In this document: positions 1 to 10,500 of the stretch, piece by piece | Layout: every line of letters starts with the position of its first letter | Numbering within the stretch: the stretch's first letter is position 1 | Assembly: GCA_039105265.1 (NCBI GenBank) | Contig: JAPFFF010000015.1 | Location: 2,852,001 to 2,916,000 of the forward strand | Length of the DNA stretch: 64,000 nucleotides | Source: Tritrichomonas musculus | Lineage: Eukaryota; Parabasalia; Tritrichomonadida; Tritrichomonadidae | Direction: 5' to 3' | Position numbers and translations under genes: made by a program | The notes under the pieces: model-generated | What the model was told of the DNA's origin: nothing | What the model saw: the letters and a program-made list of their open reading frames with translations, nothing else | Database searches by the model: none

Positions 1-756
1 AATGAATGTTCTTGTGTGATTTGATATTTTATTCTCATTAACATATAGCCATATTAATTGACCCAATGGTAAAAATGAGAAATTTTGATTATATGGATCT
101 GTTGAACAATTTCTAAAAGAAATATTTGAGATACATTGATCATGAGAACGAATTAAGCTTAAATTATAAACATCATCATTACCATTATACATTCCATTCA
201 ATCCACTCAAAAATTGTTCATAAATCATATTAATATTGAACTTTATTTGAGCACGATTCATATTTTTAGTAAGTGCATTGATAGAAAATTTAGTTTCATT
301 ACCTTTTTCTTTATGAAGATATTCATCATCATTAACAATATTGGAAATTGGAACATCACTTGGAAGATATAATATCATTTCTGCTTTATTTAAATATTTG
401 GATTTTCCTAATTTTCTATAAAATCGATTAAATTGACTGTATATTGATAGAATATTGCATTTATTTGAGAGAGAATAATCAACATATGAAAGATTAGGTG
501 GATTCATTTTCAGTTTTCTCATAGCAATTTGAATATTGTTTTCTGTCCCATACCATGCACCTGAATCTTCATACATAGCAATATTATTTTCTCTGAACCA
601 TTTTTTTAAATCACTCTTTATGTTATTATCATATAAAAGAATATTATCAAGAAATTGATGTGGAATGTCTAATCGAATTAGTCCACTTCCAAGAATTTCT
701 TTAATCATTTTTACAAATGGTATTATGATATGCTTTGATAAAATTATAACTTTCAT
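1..756 (-). CDS. unrecognised protein, C-terminus cut by window edge
   Basis: Reading the minus strand from an ATG at 756 gives an open frame of about 252 codons to the window edge with no stop. It starts MKVIILSKHIIIPFVKMIKE and later contains WFRENNIAMYEDSGAWYGTE and FLPLGQLIWLYVNENK. I do not recognise the family. I see no signal peptide, membrane segment or known catalytic motif. It is the downstream member of a minus-strand pair with 839-1440. A direct repeat of about 45 bp (757-805 and 866-910) lies just before its start and at the 3' end of the upstream frame. Both frames have ordinary A+T-rich codon use. They could be cellular, or part of a larger mobile element extending left; nothing in view decides this. 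Confidence 0.5.
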   Translation of the reverse strand, partial: MKVIILSKHIIIPFVKMIKEILGSGLIRLDIPHQFLDNILLYDNNIKSDLKKWFRENNIAMYEDSGAWYGTENNIQIAMRKLKMNPPNLSYVDYSLSNKCNILSIYSQFNRFYRKLGKSKYLNKAEMILYLPSDVPISNIVNDDEYLHKEKGNETKFSINALTKNMNRAQIKFNINMIYEQFLSGLNGMYNGNDDVYNLSLIRSHDQCISNISFRNCSTDPYNQNFSFLPLGQLIWLYVNENKISNHTRTFI

Positions 757-910
757 TTAAAAGTGGTTTTTGACATTTTCATGCTTGATAAATGCTTTGA
801 TGAAAGTTTGGAGCCTTTATAAGCAAAAATATGAATATTTAAACAGAAATATTAACTATATTTATAAAAGTGGGTTTTGACATTTTCATGCTTGATAAAT
901 GCTTTTTGAT
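757..910. repeat. imperfect direct repeat, two copies of about 45 bp
   Basis: Copies at about 757-805 and 866-910 share the core tgacattttcatgcttgata and flanking bases with few differences, about 107 bp apart. One copy encodes the last codons of the upstream minus-strand frame and the other lies just before the ATG of the downstream frame. A local tandem duplication is the simplest explanation. Confidence 0.7.
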
Positions 911-1440
911 AACTGTATATTCTGGAACAGATTCACTAGACAGGCTAAATATAACTGAATTGAGATTATTATTTAAGCATATAACACTTAGACAGTCTTT
1001 ACCAATATTTAATTTATGAGTATTTCTAAATGGAGCAGAAATATTTGATACATTTCTTTGAGCTCCAATGTAAAAAAATCCATCAAAATCGATCTTTTCT
1101 TTTAGTGATCCAACATCTAGATATTCAACTGCATAATTATATAACATATGAGAGATATTACCTGTAACGAAAGAGGGAACTGAATCATTTTCATTTATTT
1201 TAACATTACATTTAATTATAAATCTTTCATTTGGTGATGAAAAAACTAACAAATCACTACTTTTTTTGATTTCAATTGATTCAGGACCAATATTATTTGC
1301 TTTTAATAAAATTTCATGATCAGATGCATCCAGTTCAAAATAATTACAATTATTTTCTATATTCGATGAAGGTGCATAATTATTCAATCGATCATGTTTT
1401 TTAAAACTAGTATCATACCAAATAAAAGAAAGATTACTTA
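839..1440 (-). CDS. unrecognised protein, 5' truncated
   Basis: A minus-strand frame ending at 839 stays open upstream past 1440 but has no ATG at its head, so it looks like the C-terminal part of a protein. It contains WYDTSFKKHDRLNN, then NERFIIKCNVKINENDSVPS, LKEKIDFDGFFYIGAQRNVS and LNIGKDCLSVICLNNN. This alternation of short hydrophobic and polar strands suggests a mostly beta fold. I do not recognise it. Its upstream end runs into the opposite-strand ankyrin-type relic near 1450, so the two probably meet at a rearrangement breakpoint. It shares the direct repeat at 866-910 with the start region of the downstream gene. Confidence is for coding content, not function. Confidence 0.4.
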
Positions 1441-1454
1441 ATGGATATATTTTT

Positions 1455-2134
1455 GTGGCTGAAATTGGATTGTGTCCACTCGAAATCTATCAAATCATAT
1501 TAAAAGATGACCTTCAAACTTTCACTGAGAAGATCACGCAAAAGGGAACAAAAATGGAATTCAATGATTCTATTCAATTATTGGATTATGAAAGAAGCGA
1601 AAATATAATGAATGCCACAAATTATCTTGAATTAGCGTTCTATGGCTCTGAGAACATATTCTATCAACGTTAATGTTCACTATGCAATCGATGAAAACTG
1701 TTTTTTACTTTCTATAATTAACGGAAATATGAATATCATTCACAAGGGCTTAGAATATATTGAAATAAATGATACTTTATTATTGAAGAGTGACGATGTG
1801 TCTATTAAATACTCTTCAATTACTTGCAATATCTAATAAGTGATCCTTCTTATCTATAACAAGATCAGAAAAATCGTAATTTTCATAAAGCCACTCGAAG
1901 ATTTCAGATTTGCTTTATGAAATTGCACTGAAATATAATAATTTTGACGTTGTTTGTTACTTGCTATTAGAAGGCCTTGATTACACTTGTTTATTTACAT
2001 TATCGTTGTTTTATGATCATTACTACTTGGCTGAATTTGCTTTAAAATTGCTTTATAGTATAAATAGAGCACCTCAAAAGATTAAAGAAAAATTACTTAG
2101 ATCATTTTCTTTTCTATACCTAGCAATAAAGTAA
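1455..2134 (+). pseudogene. decayed DUF3447/ankyrin protein
   Basis: Three plus-strand frames lie end to end (1455-1673, 1642-1836, 1910-2134) and together resemble the N-terminal half of trichomonad DUF3447 proteins. The first has IYQIILKDDLQTFTEKI and LELAFYGSENIF, matching ICQLIRDDSVEEFIAF and KYAAFFGSIQIF of the gene at 11861. The third has YNNFDVVCYLLLEGLD, an ankyrin-like helix pair. The frames change between segments and the N-terminal part of the family is missing, so this is a broken, 5'-truncated relic. Its left end abuts an opposite-strand truncated gene. The family probably gives adaptor proteins, but this copy is unlikely to make one. Confidence 0.6.
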
Positions 2135-2546
2135 GTAAAATAAATTTTAAATCTAATTATGCTATTATTTATATTTGTTAATAATAAAAAAATTTAAAAG
2201 ATAAAAGGTCAAGTTAATTATGCAGTAAAGTGCTGAATAATTTTAATTATAAATAAATCATCTCCAAAGCATTCAAGTTTTTTACATAGTAAAAATATTA
2301 AGAAATTTTGATTTGGTAAAAAAGTAGCTACTTTTTATTTATTTCTTTTTATTCCATTTTGTTTTCGTTTACATTGTAAACTTTACAATTATGAAATAAT
2401 TTTTTTTTTTTAAATTAATTGATCAAACTTTCATAATTTGTTTTTGCTTTTATATTTCCACCATCAATTATCTAGAATTCTTTTAAATTATGGTTATTTA
2501 CAAATTTTACTTAATTCTTTGTTTCCACTTCATATGGTTCAATATC
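2135..2546. other. intergenic, A+T-rich
   Basis: Space between the ankyrin relic and the 3' end of the minus-strand gene ending at 2547. It holds a T run near 2401 and no frame or RNA gene I can support. Confidence 0.6.
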
Positions 2547-5500
2547 TTAGAAATCTTGTTGTATAACGCTTTTTAAATCACTGTTGATTTCCACTTCAAC
2601 TGTAATTTCTCTTGTATTTTCTATTTCTTTCACTGTGTAGTTAGCTCCTTCATTTATCTCATCTTCAAATTTATTCAATTTGACGGAATTTTTTGTTTCC
2701 ATTTCTTCGAAATATTCTTTGAATATTTCTTTAATATCTTCTTCTGATTTCGATAGAATGAACTCCAGATCCTTCATATGATATTGGAACATATCAAGAT
2801 GATCCTCATCACTTCTTTCTAATTGTTTTGTGGCCTTAAAAAATTCTTTTCTTAATAAACAATTCAATTTATCAACAACACTTTCAATTTCATTTTTGGT
2901 CCATATTTGTTTTCTATTAAACTGCTCCTTAACTTTTTCAATGAAATTTTCTTTTGTTTTTCCAAGAATTTTTAAAATTACATCTGAATCTCCTCTTTTA
3001 TTCATTCTTTTATCATCAATTATTATTTTCGACAGAATTCTCATGAATTGACAATACTGCGGAATATGATCATCAAGATTTTTTTGGATTCGATCAAAAT
3101 GACTCGTTTCACTTTCATTTTTATATATTTTAGAATATAAATAATCAAAATGATCAACTGCAACTACAACATCATCATGAGATCTATTGTAAAGTTGTCT
3201 GTAAATCATTTTAAAAAATCTATTGCAAATACAAGAAGCGTCAATGCATAGAAAATTATTTTTTAAGTCGGAATAGTTGGTTGTTGACTTTAAAGAAACA
3301 TCACAAATCACATCAATGTAATTTTTATAAGTTTCAAAATTTAAAATGTCAATTAAACTAATAATCGCATTTTGTTCATGTGGTAAAATGCGATTAAAGT
3401 CTTCTTGATATTGATTGTTATTATAATAATTTTCTTTGTACTCCAAATCACTCTTGTCGAAAAGATAAATCAATTTATGCTCTTTGATTTTCAAATGTTT
3501 ATCATTATAAACACAATCGAGATTCTTTTTATCCTCACGTTCTTTAAAGTACTCAGTTAAGATCTCAAAACCGTCCATATGAGAGTAAGGAAATCGAGGA
3601 CTACCTAACAAACTAACCGAATTAGAAACACCACAAATGATATCTACAGATGATCCTTGATGAAAATATGTATTTTTACCATAAATAGCAACAACTTTTA
3701 AATCGCTTATCAATGAAAGAAATATATACAAACGAAGCATAATTACATCAATTCTATAAAAATTTTCTTTTTTCTTTGGCGTGTGAACTAACAAAAAAAT
3801 GGGCTTAATCTTTTCTTGCTCAGATGTGTAAGGTAAATGCATATCATTATATATTTCAGCTAACGTCTTGTCACAAAATGGATACACATAAATAGGTTCA
3901 TCTATTTCTTCCTCTTCTTCTTCTTCTGCTTCTAACAAAGGATACATGCCTTTAATAAACAAACTGTTTATTTGCATTAAATCACTTTCTTCTGCAGGAA
4001 GATAGCAAATTAATGGACATTTAATGTTATCTGATTTAAGATTGGATGCTTCAGCAAATTGTTCAAATGCTTCACTGTCAAATACCCATTTATCATTGAT
4101 TTCATCATAATAAATGATTTTATATAATGATGTGTCAAATTCTGGTGGCGTGAATAGGCCAATTGGTTCTTTTTTAGGTGGAGGTTGTATTGGTTCTTTT
4201 TTATTCTTTCGTTTTCTTCGGTTTTTCTTTTCCGCTTCTTTTTCTTTTTCTTTCACATCGTCAAGAACTTCAGCAATTCTTTTATCATAAAGATTTTCAT
4301 CTTCAAATTTTTCTTTATCGTTGTATAAAATACCCTGGCATAAATGGAAATAACCATAATAATCATCCCAATGTTTCTCTGCTTCTTCTTGATATTTAAT
4401 AAGAAAAGATTCATCGTCATCATTAGCTTCATTTTTTAGTATATTTTTATTTTCATCTTTTTTATTCTTACTTCCTTTTTCTGTTTTACATTTCTTCTGT
4501 TTTTCATCTGTTTTTTTAACTTCTTCAATTTCAGTTTTTTGTCTTTCTTTCATGTTTTCAATTCCACTTTTTTCTTTTTCGCTTTTCTCATCTTTCTTTG
4601 GAATATCATAAATGATTTGGTCAGTTTGTGATTTAACTTTCAACAAAATTATTTCAGAGAGTGGCACTCTTATCTCTTGAAGTTTTTTCTTTGAAATTAA
4701 TAAAATTTCAAAAACTGTTTGTGAACGTGTGAATGAGTCAATTATATTATAAATGATCTGAAGTTGATAAAACAATGAATCTGGCAAAATATCTTCATAA
4801 TAAAAATTGCTCAAAATTCGCTGATTCACAATTAGAGGAATATTTCCTCTCTTGAATAATTTCAAAGCAAAACTATCTGAAAAATTGGTTTCTTTCAATT
4901 TCATATTCAAATCACCAAAAATGCAAAAATGGGCCAAATATAAAAATGTGTCATATTTTGAAAATTCTGAATACATGTTTTCTGTGGTCCAATTTTTCTT
5001 ATTTAAAAGAAGAGTTACACATCTCTCAATCATTTTTATTCTTGGATTTTTAATGAAAAAAACGTTACAAAAAGTTCTAAAGAACAATTTTGATGAAAAT
5101 TCACAATTCGAAGGATTTTCAAAGTCAAGAGTCAATATTTTAAAATCATCTTTTAATGATGACAAATAAAGAACTGTTGACTTAATATTATTAATTTCAT
5201 TCTCACTCAAATTGTGATCGTTTTCATTTGAATTTTCAATACATACATTTTCAATTGAAGTGATATCAAAATAATTTAAAACAAATTTTGGAATGAAATT
5301 GTTTTTGTAAAGATCTTCATAATTAACTACATTTGAAAAATTCTTTGAAAGTTCTCTAACCGTATTTAATAACGCTTCATCTTCCAAATAATCAAAAGGG
5401 TAAAATTTATCGTTAATTAATCGATCGATTTTATCAGCATAGACTTCAAATATGATTTGAATTTGAATGAAATAATACTCTGAATTTAATGTACTTATAT

Positions 5501-6080
5501 CTTTTCTTTCAATGACAAGTGGCACTTTCGCTATTGAAAAAGTTTCTTGAATACTTTTTTCAAAATTTTTCTTCACAAAATTCTTTATAATTTTGACTTT
5601 GCCATCAGTAAGGACATTTAAAAGGGACAAAAGAAAATTATAATCAATAATACTTTTGACGTTTTTATATTGTACGTTAATCGTTTTTAATATCTTATTC
5701 GATTTCATCAAAATTTCTTCTGGCGTCATCGGAAAACACAAATCAGTAAAAATTTTAGAGAGTAATTTTTTACGTTCTCGATGGGAAAAATAAACTGTAT
5801 CTGAGGTTAGCCAATGCCAGGATAAATTTGTGCCGTTTAGTCTTTTCATTTTTTGTTGCTCGTATTGACTAAGAAATAGTAAAGTATTGGTAATATTATC
5901 ATATCTTTCACTAAAATTAGAAGGGTGTTCTTTAATGTCTGGTAAATTATCTGAATAAATTATTGAAATTAATTTTGGAAATGAAACGCCATCATCAAAA
6001 AAAGTATCAATTGAATCAAAATCGATTTTTGCGTTTTCTCTACTAAATAAGTATTTGATAATTAAAAGTTGATGGTGCAT
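2547..6080 (-). CDS. large charged protein, possible N-terminal CH-like fold
   Basis: A single uninterrupted frame of 1177 codons starting at ATG 6080. Residues about 10-65 (FDDGVSFPKLISIIYSDNLP, then NFSERYDNITNTLLFL) resemble a calponin-homology-type fold: a DG followed by a helix with L-x-x-I-I, and a later D-N-I helix. That is inference. Residues about 487-630 are dense in K and E and probably form a coiled coil or unstructured linker. An acidic run of seven E lies near residue 718. The second half is helical with no motif I recognise. If the CH-like reading is right, a cytoskeletal role is plausible. It is divergent from the GTPase gene at 6228, with about 150 bp between starts, so a shared promoter region is possible. 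I cannot name the family. Confidence 0.75.
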   Translation of the reverse strand: MHHQLLIIKYLFSRENAKIDFDSIDTFFDDGVSFPKLISIIYSDNLPDIKEHPSNFSERYDNITNTLLFLSQYEQQKMKRLNGTNLSWHWLTSDTVYFSHRERKKLLSKIFTDLCFPMTPEEILMKSNKILKTINVQYKNVKSIIDYNFLLSLLNVLTDGKVKIIKNFVKKNFEKSIQETFSIAKVPLVIERKDISTLNSEYYFIQIQIIFEVYADKIDRLINDKFYPFDYLEDEALLNTVRELSKNFSNVVNYEDLYKNNFIPKFVLNYFDITSIENVCIENSNENDHNLSENEINNIKSTVLYLSSLKDDFKILTLDFENPSNCEFSSKLFFRTFCNVFFIKNPRIKMIERCVTLLLNKKNWTTENMYSEFSKYDTFLYLAHFCIFGDLNMKLKETNFSDSFALKLFKRGNIPLIVNQRILSNFYYEDILPDSLFYQLQIIYNIIDSFTRSQTVFEILLISKKKLQEIRVPLSEIILLKVKSQTDQIIYDIPKKDEKSEKEKSGIENMKERQKTEIEEVKKTDEKQKKCKTEKGSKNKKDENKNILKNEANDDDESFLIKYQEEAEKHWDDYYGYFHLCQGILYNDKEKFEDENLYDKRIAEVLDDVKEKEKEAEKKNRRKRKNKKEPIQPPPKKEPIGLFTPPEFDTSLYKIIYYDEINDKWVFDSEAFEQFAEASNLKSDNIKCPLICYLPAEESDLMQINSLFIKGMYPLLEAEEEEEEEIDEPIYVYPFCDKTLAEIYNDMHLPYTSEQEKIKPIFLLVHTPKKKENFYRIDVIMLRLYIFLSLISDLKVVAIYGKNTYFHQGSSVDIICGVSNSVSLLGSPRFPYSHMDGFEILTEYFKEREDKKNLDCVYNDKHLKIKEHKLIYLFDKSDLEYKENYYNNNQYQEDFNRILPHEQNAIISLIDILNFETYKNYIDVICDVSLKSTTNYSDLKNNFLCIDASCICNRFFKMIYRQLYNRSHDDVVVAVDHFDYLYSKIYKNESETSHFDRIQKNLDDHIPQYCQFMRILSKIIIDDKRMNKRGDSDVILKILGKTKENFIEKVKEQFNRKQIWTKNEIESVVDKLNCLLRKEFFKATKQLERSDEDHLDMFQYHMKDLEFILSKSEEDIKEIFKEYFEEMETKNSVKLNKFEDEINEGANYTVKEIENTREITVEVEINSDLKSVIQQDF

Positions 6081-6218
6081 TTTTAAAAATGGACAATTAT
6101 ATATTCAATTTTAAACTTTTTTCATTCAATTTTTTGAAAGGTAAATAATTCAAACTCAATTTGAATGGTTTACATTTCTAACTAAAAATTTAATATCATT
6201 TATTTGGATAATTAATTG

Positions 6219-6224
6219 TCATTT
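6219..6224 (+). promoter_or_regulatory. Inr-like element
   Basis: TCATTT lies four bases before ATG 6228 and fits the trichomonad initiator consensus TCAYTW, known in Trichomonas vaginalis to sit within about 20 bp of start codons. The motif is short, so chance is possible. Confidence 0.35.
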
Positions 6225-6227
6225 TTA

Positions 6228-7127
6228 ATGTTTAAAGAAATCAAAGAAGTAACAGTAATTTCAATAGGCGAAACAGGAGTTGGGAAATCAGAAAATGGAA
6301 ATGCTTTATTAAAAAAAAAAGATGCTTTCTACATTAGTGACTTAATTGGTTCCTGTACATCAGAAATAAATTTAAAAAGTAATATAATCAATGGAATTAA
6401 AGTTAATTATATTGATACTCAAGGATTATCTTCGACTAATGATTTTGACGAAAAATATATTTTTCAATTTGTTAATTTTTTAAAAAACTGTAAATCAGGA
6501 ATCAATGCATTTTTCATTATACTCGATATTCAAAATCCGCGATTTGATTCAAGGATCCAAAGAATGCTCAAGCTAATTAATGATATCTTCAATAATCCTA
6601 AGTATTGGAATCAAGTTGGAATTATTTTTACAAGATGCTACAAAGAATGTTTCAATCGTAAAATTGGTGAAAATAATTACAAAATTTCAATAATTAATTT
6701 CATTCACAATTTGCCTGGATGTGAAAATATAAATCCATTGATTCCTTGTTTTTTTGTTGACTCAAAAAAATGGGAAACTGATCGATCTACTCAAAGTGAA
6801 TATGGAAAGGTAATTAAATTTGCTTCAATCCTTCAACCAATCAGGACAGATAAAATTAAAGTTATTCATATTGAGCAAGAACCTGTTGAAAATGAAATAC
6901 TTGAAACAGTGCTGGTTCATATAGAACAGAAAAAAAATGAAATAACTTATTATTATGAAGATCAAGAAAGGAAAAGAATTATTAAATATGATGGAAATGT
7001 TTTATTTTCTTTGCCAAAAGTTATTAGAACCTATTCTGAAACAGTAAATACAAAGCACAAGCAACCGCCACCACCACCTTTATATATGGATGGTGTAAAT
7101 GAATCAGCTGTTTGCTTAATTTTGTGA
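6228..7127 (+). CDS. AIG1/GIMAP-type GTPase with C-terminal prenylation motif
   Basis: A 299-residue GTPase. The P-loop GETGVGKSENGNAL lies at about residues 14-27, with ENGNAL typical of the AIG1/GIMAP (IAN) branch. G3 is DTQGL, and a G4-like strand VGIIFTRCY follows. The frame is open to 6216 through a TTG, but the first ATG at 6228, just after an Inr-like TCATTT, is the likely start. A proline run (PPPPP) and the terminal tetrapeptide CLIL follow the G domain. CLIL fits a CaaX box, and terminal Leu usually means geranylgeranylation, so the protein is probably membrane-anchored by a lipid rather than a transmembrane helix. The family controls vesicle or membrane behaviour in other eukaryotes; the role here is unknown. 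A broken partial copy lies just downstream. Confidence 0.85.
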   Translation: MFKEIKEVTVISIGETGVGKSENGNALLKKKDAFYISDLIGSCTSEINLKSNIINGIKVNYIDTQGLSSTNDFDEKYIFQFVNFLKNCKSGINAFFIILDIQNPRFDSRIQRMLKLINDIFNNPKYWNQVGIIFTRCYKECFNRKIGENNYKISIINFIHNLPGCENINPLIPCFFVDSKKWETDRSTQSEYGKVIKFASILQPIRTDKIKVIHIEQEPVENEILETVLVHIEQKKNEITYYYEDQERKRIIKYDGNVLFSLPKVIRTYSETVNTKHKQPPPPPLYMDGVNESAVCLIL

Positions 7128-7592
7128 AAATTGCTGTTACTTTTTATTGCGGAGATAGTTATATAGTAAAGAACTTTTTTGCTGTTTTAAAAACTGTAAC
7201 AATAAATATTTTTATACCAAAACAAGATTGCAACTTTTTGAATGTAGCTGAAAAAGTGTCTCCATTAACTTTTAAATTATTTTTTAGATTTATTTAATTC
7301 TAATGGAATTTTGTAAATCAAAAAAGTAAATTTAATGAAAACAAGTTGAAATTATTTTTATAAGATGCCATAGAGATTGCTTCAATCGCAAAATTCTCGA
7401 TATTGAATATAGATCTATATAAAATTTGTTTTCTGGTTGTTAAATTTTAAAACATATGATGTTTAACTTTTTTGTTGATTCTAAAAATTGCGAAACTGAT
7501 GAATTAACTAGAAAAGAGTATTAAAATGTATTGAAATTTGGGTAAAATATATTTCCGGCCAAATTTTAATTCAAATATTTTCAAATAAAAAA
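7128..7592 (+). pseudogene. decayed partial copy of the AIG1-type GTPase
   Basis: The stretch 7340-7550 repeats the central part of the upstream GTPase. It encodes VEIIFIRCHRDCFNRKI against VGIIFTRCYKECFNRKI, and later FFVDSKNCETDELT against FFVDSKKWETDRST, with part of the sequence between them lost. There is no P-loop, and stops interrupt the frame. This is a tandem-duplication remnant of the G4 half. The remaining bases, 7128-7340, show nothing I can identify. Confidence 0.7.
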
Positions 7593-10500
7593 ATGGAAAG
7601 AATACCTTTTCAAGACATTCCTGAGGAATACGAAGAAATGAAAAACCAAATTTTTAAAAAAACTTTAGATATCGTACCTTTGTATTCAAAATTCAAGTTT
7701 TCATATATTAATTTATCAATATATAATGAAACCAATGCTAATAATAACAATTTCAATAATCCAAAGCAAGAAGAGAATGATATTTTATATAGTTATTTAA
7801 AAAGATATAGATTTATTGTTTATCATATTCCAGATCTGAAAAAGATAAATGATAATGACACCAAAAATTTAGCCAAATGTGCTATTATTTGTGTTGAAGA
7901 AATATGCCTGATCATCGAATTTGATAGTCCATCCATTGTACTCGAGACGATAGATAAACTAAAAAAAAAAGGAAATATTTGCATCAGTACCAAAGAAAGC
8001 GATGATATCATTGAAGAAATAAACAGTTATTATTATTATTTCATAAATAAAATAAAGAATAATATATTCGTTAAGGCTACAATTAAACCAATGTCTCTCT
8101 TTATAATCAGACGATTTTTTTACCCAACAGATTACTTCCGCGATCCATCTTTTTTTATTTTTGATCTGAATAAGAAATCAAAAGAGCAAGAAATGAAAGA
8201 AATTCTTGTAAATATTTCTGAATCTCACAATTTAACAGAGACAGATTATGACCAAGTTTCAGCAATAAACAAACTAGCAAAATTCAAATATCGAAGAAAT
8301 GAAAATTTCAATTTCAAATTTAATGCTAATGACTTTATTATTTTAAGGATAATAAATAGTAAAGATGGGGCCTTCTTTAAATTAGTTATTCATATTAAAA
8401 AATTACATGTTTTTATGATGAAAGAAATATTTAAAGAATTCGAACATGAAGATAATTTTGTTAGACATTACTCACATCATTGCATAACGAAATTTTATGG
8501 ATTTGTGACAAAAAATTCTAAAACTGTTGGATATATTTATGAATTTTTGAGCAACGGAACACTTAACTCATTAATTAAACATCATTCAAGTCAAATAAAT
8601 GAAAATTTTATTTTATTAACCATAATACGATTGTGCCAAGCAATAGAATATCTTCATTCAAATTCTCTTATTCATCGAGATATCAAAACCGATAACATCA
8701 TTCTTGATCATGATTTTATTCCTTATCTCTCTGATTTTGAAACAATAAGAGATCTAACTGATGATGAAATTATCACCATGGATTTCGGATCCGAAAATTT
8801 TATGTCTCCTGAGCAATTTAAAGGTGATCCAATTTCTTATTCTAGCGATATTTATTCGTTTGGAATTGTAATTAAAACATTACTTAAGCAATGTCAAAAT
8901 GAAATATTTGTGAATGGTGGCATTGCTAAATTATGCAGCCAAATTTATGAATCATGCGTAAAAGACTCTCCAGATGAAAGAATAACAATTGTAAATATTA
9001 AAATTATTATCAAAAATTATATAAATTCAATTGATTTCTCATATTTGTATGAAATATATTTACTTAACAAAATGAATGTAATTAATTTTACTTTGGAATT
9101 TATATCACTTAATGAAGATGATTGTGAAAATAAATTTATTTACAGAGCAATACAAAATTTCAATTCATTTTACTCGTTCTTATTAAATAATCCAAGTGAA
9201 TCAGATCAAGCAAATGAAATAGGAAATATGTTTTTTCAAAACAACGATTATTTAAAAGCTAAAAAATATTATAAAATGTCAGCAGATATGAAAAATTCAG
9301 ATGGCCAAGTAAATTATGGTATTTTGTATTATTATGGTAAAGGAGTCAAGCAAGATTTCTTAGAAGCTAAAAAGAATTTTGAATTAGCTGCTGATCAGAA
9401 CAATATATCAGCTTATAATTATTTGGGTAATCTTTATGAAAATGGATTGGGTGTTCAAAAAAATTATTTCAAAGCTGAAAAGTATTATCAGTTGTCAGCT
9501 AAACAAAAAGATCAACACGGGCTTACTTATCTGGGAAATATTTACTTTAATGGCTATGTCGGAAAAGATTATTTAAAGGCAAAGTATTGCTTTGAATTAG
9601 CAGCAGCGCAAAATAATCTAGATGCCAACTATTACTTAGGTAAAATGTATTATTATGGCTTTGGAGTTAGGATAGATTACAAAAAGGCAATTGAATACTT
9701 AGAAATTGTTTCTCATATTAATTCTTATGCATCAAGATTATTAGGCAAAATATATTTTCAAGGGAAAGGAGCTCAGCCTGATTACATGAAAGCCAAGCAT
9801 TATTTTGAATTATCTGCTAGTCTCAATGATTCAGAAGCAATGGTTAAATTAGGAAAAATGTATTTAGAAGGCAAAGGTGTTGAAAAAAATTTGCTAAAAG
9901 CAAAAGAATATTATGAATTGGCGATTAAATATAAAAATCCAAATGCGATGTATTTTCTCAGTCAATTTTACTCAACAGAAGATTCGTTAGGCATTGATGT
10001 ATCAAAATCAATAAATTGCTTATTGAAATGCATTCAAATACACTTTGAAAAACATAATTTATTCCGGCCATTAACCAAAAACTATTTTAGTACTTTTCTT
10101 TATAACAAATATTTTTATCATTCAAATAACGATCTCGGACTGATTTATCTGATTGAATTCCAAGATATTGAAAAAGCAGATAAATATATTAAAGAGGCAG
10201 CATATGGTGAGTATCCATTTGGACAAAGCAATTTAGGATTGTTGAACTATTTTTATTACCATAATTTATTTCATGCCAAATATATGTTTCAAAAAGCATC
10301 AAAGCAAAAATTCGCAATTGCTGAATACAATCTTGGCTTTCTATATGAGCAAAGTAATATAATAGAAGAATCAATTGAAATGTATATAAAAGCATCAAAT
10401 GATGAAGATGAACCATTTATTTTTCGTAATAAGTCATATGAAGATAAGAGGCTTAATATTTCAAAAGCATTTATTATTTGTTTCACTGATTTAAAGCTGA

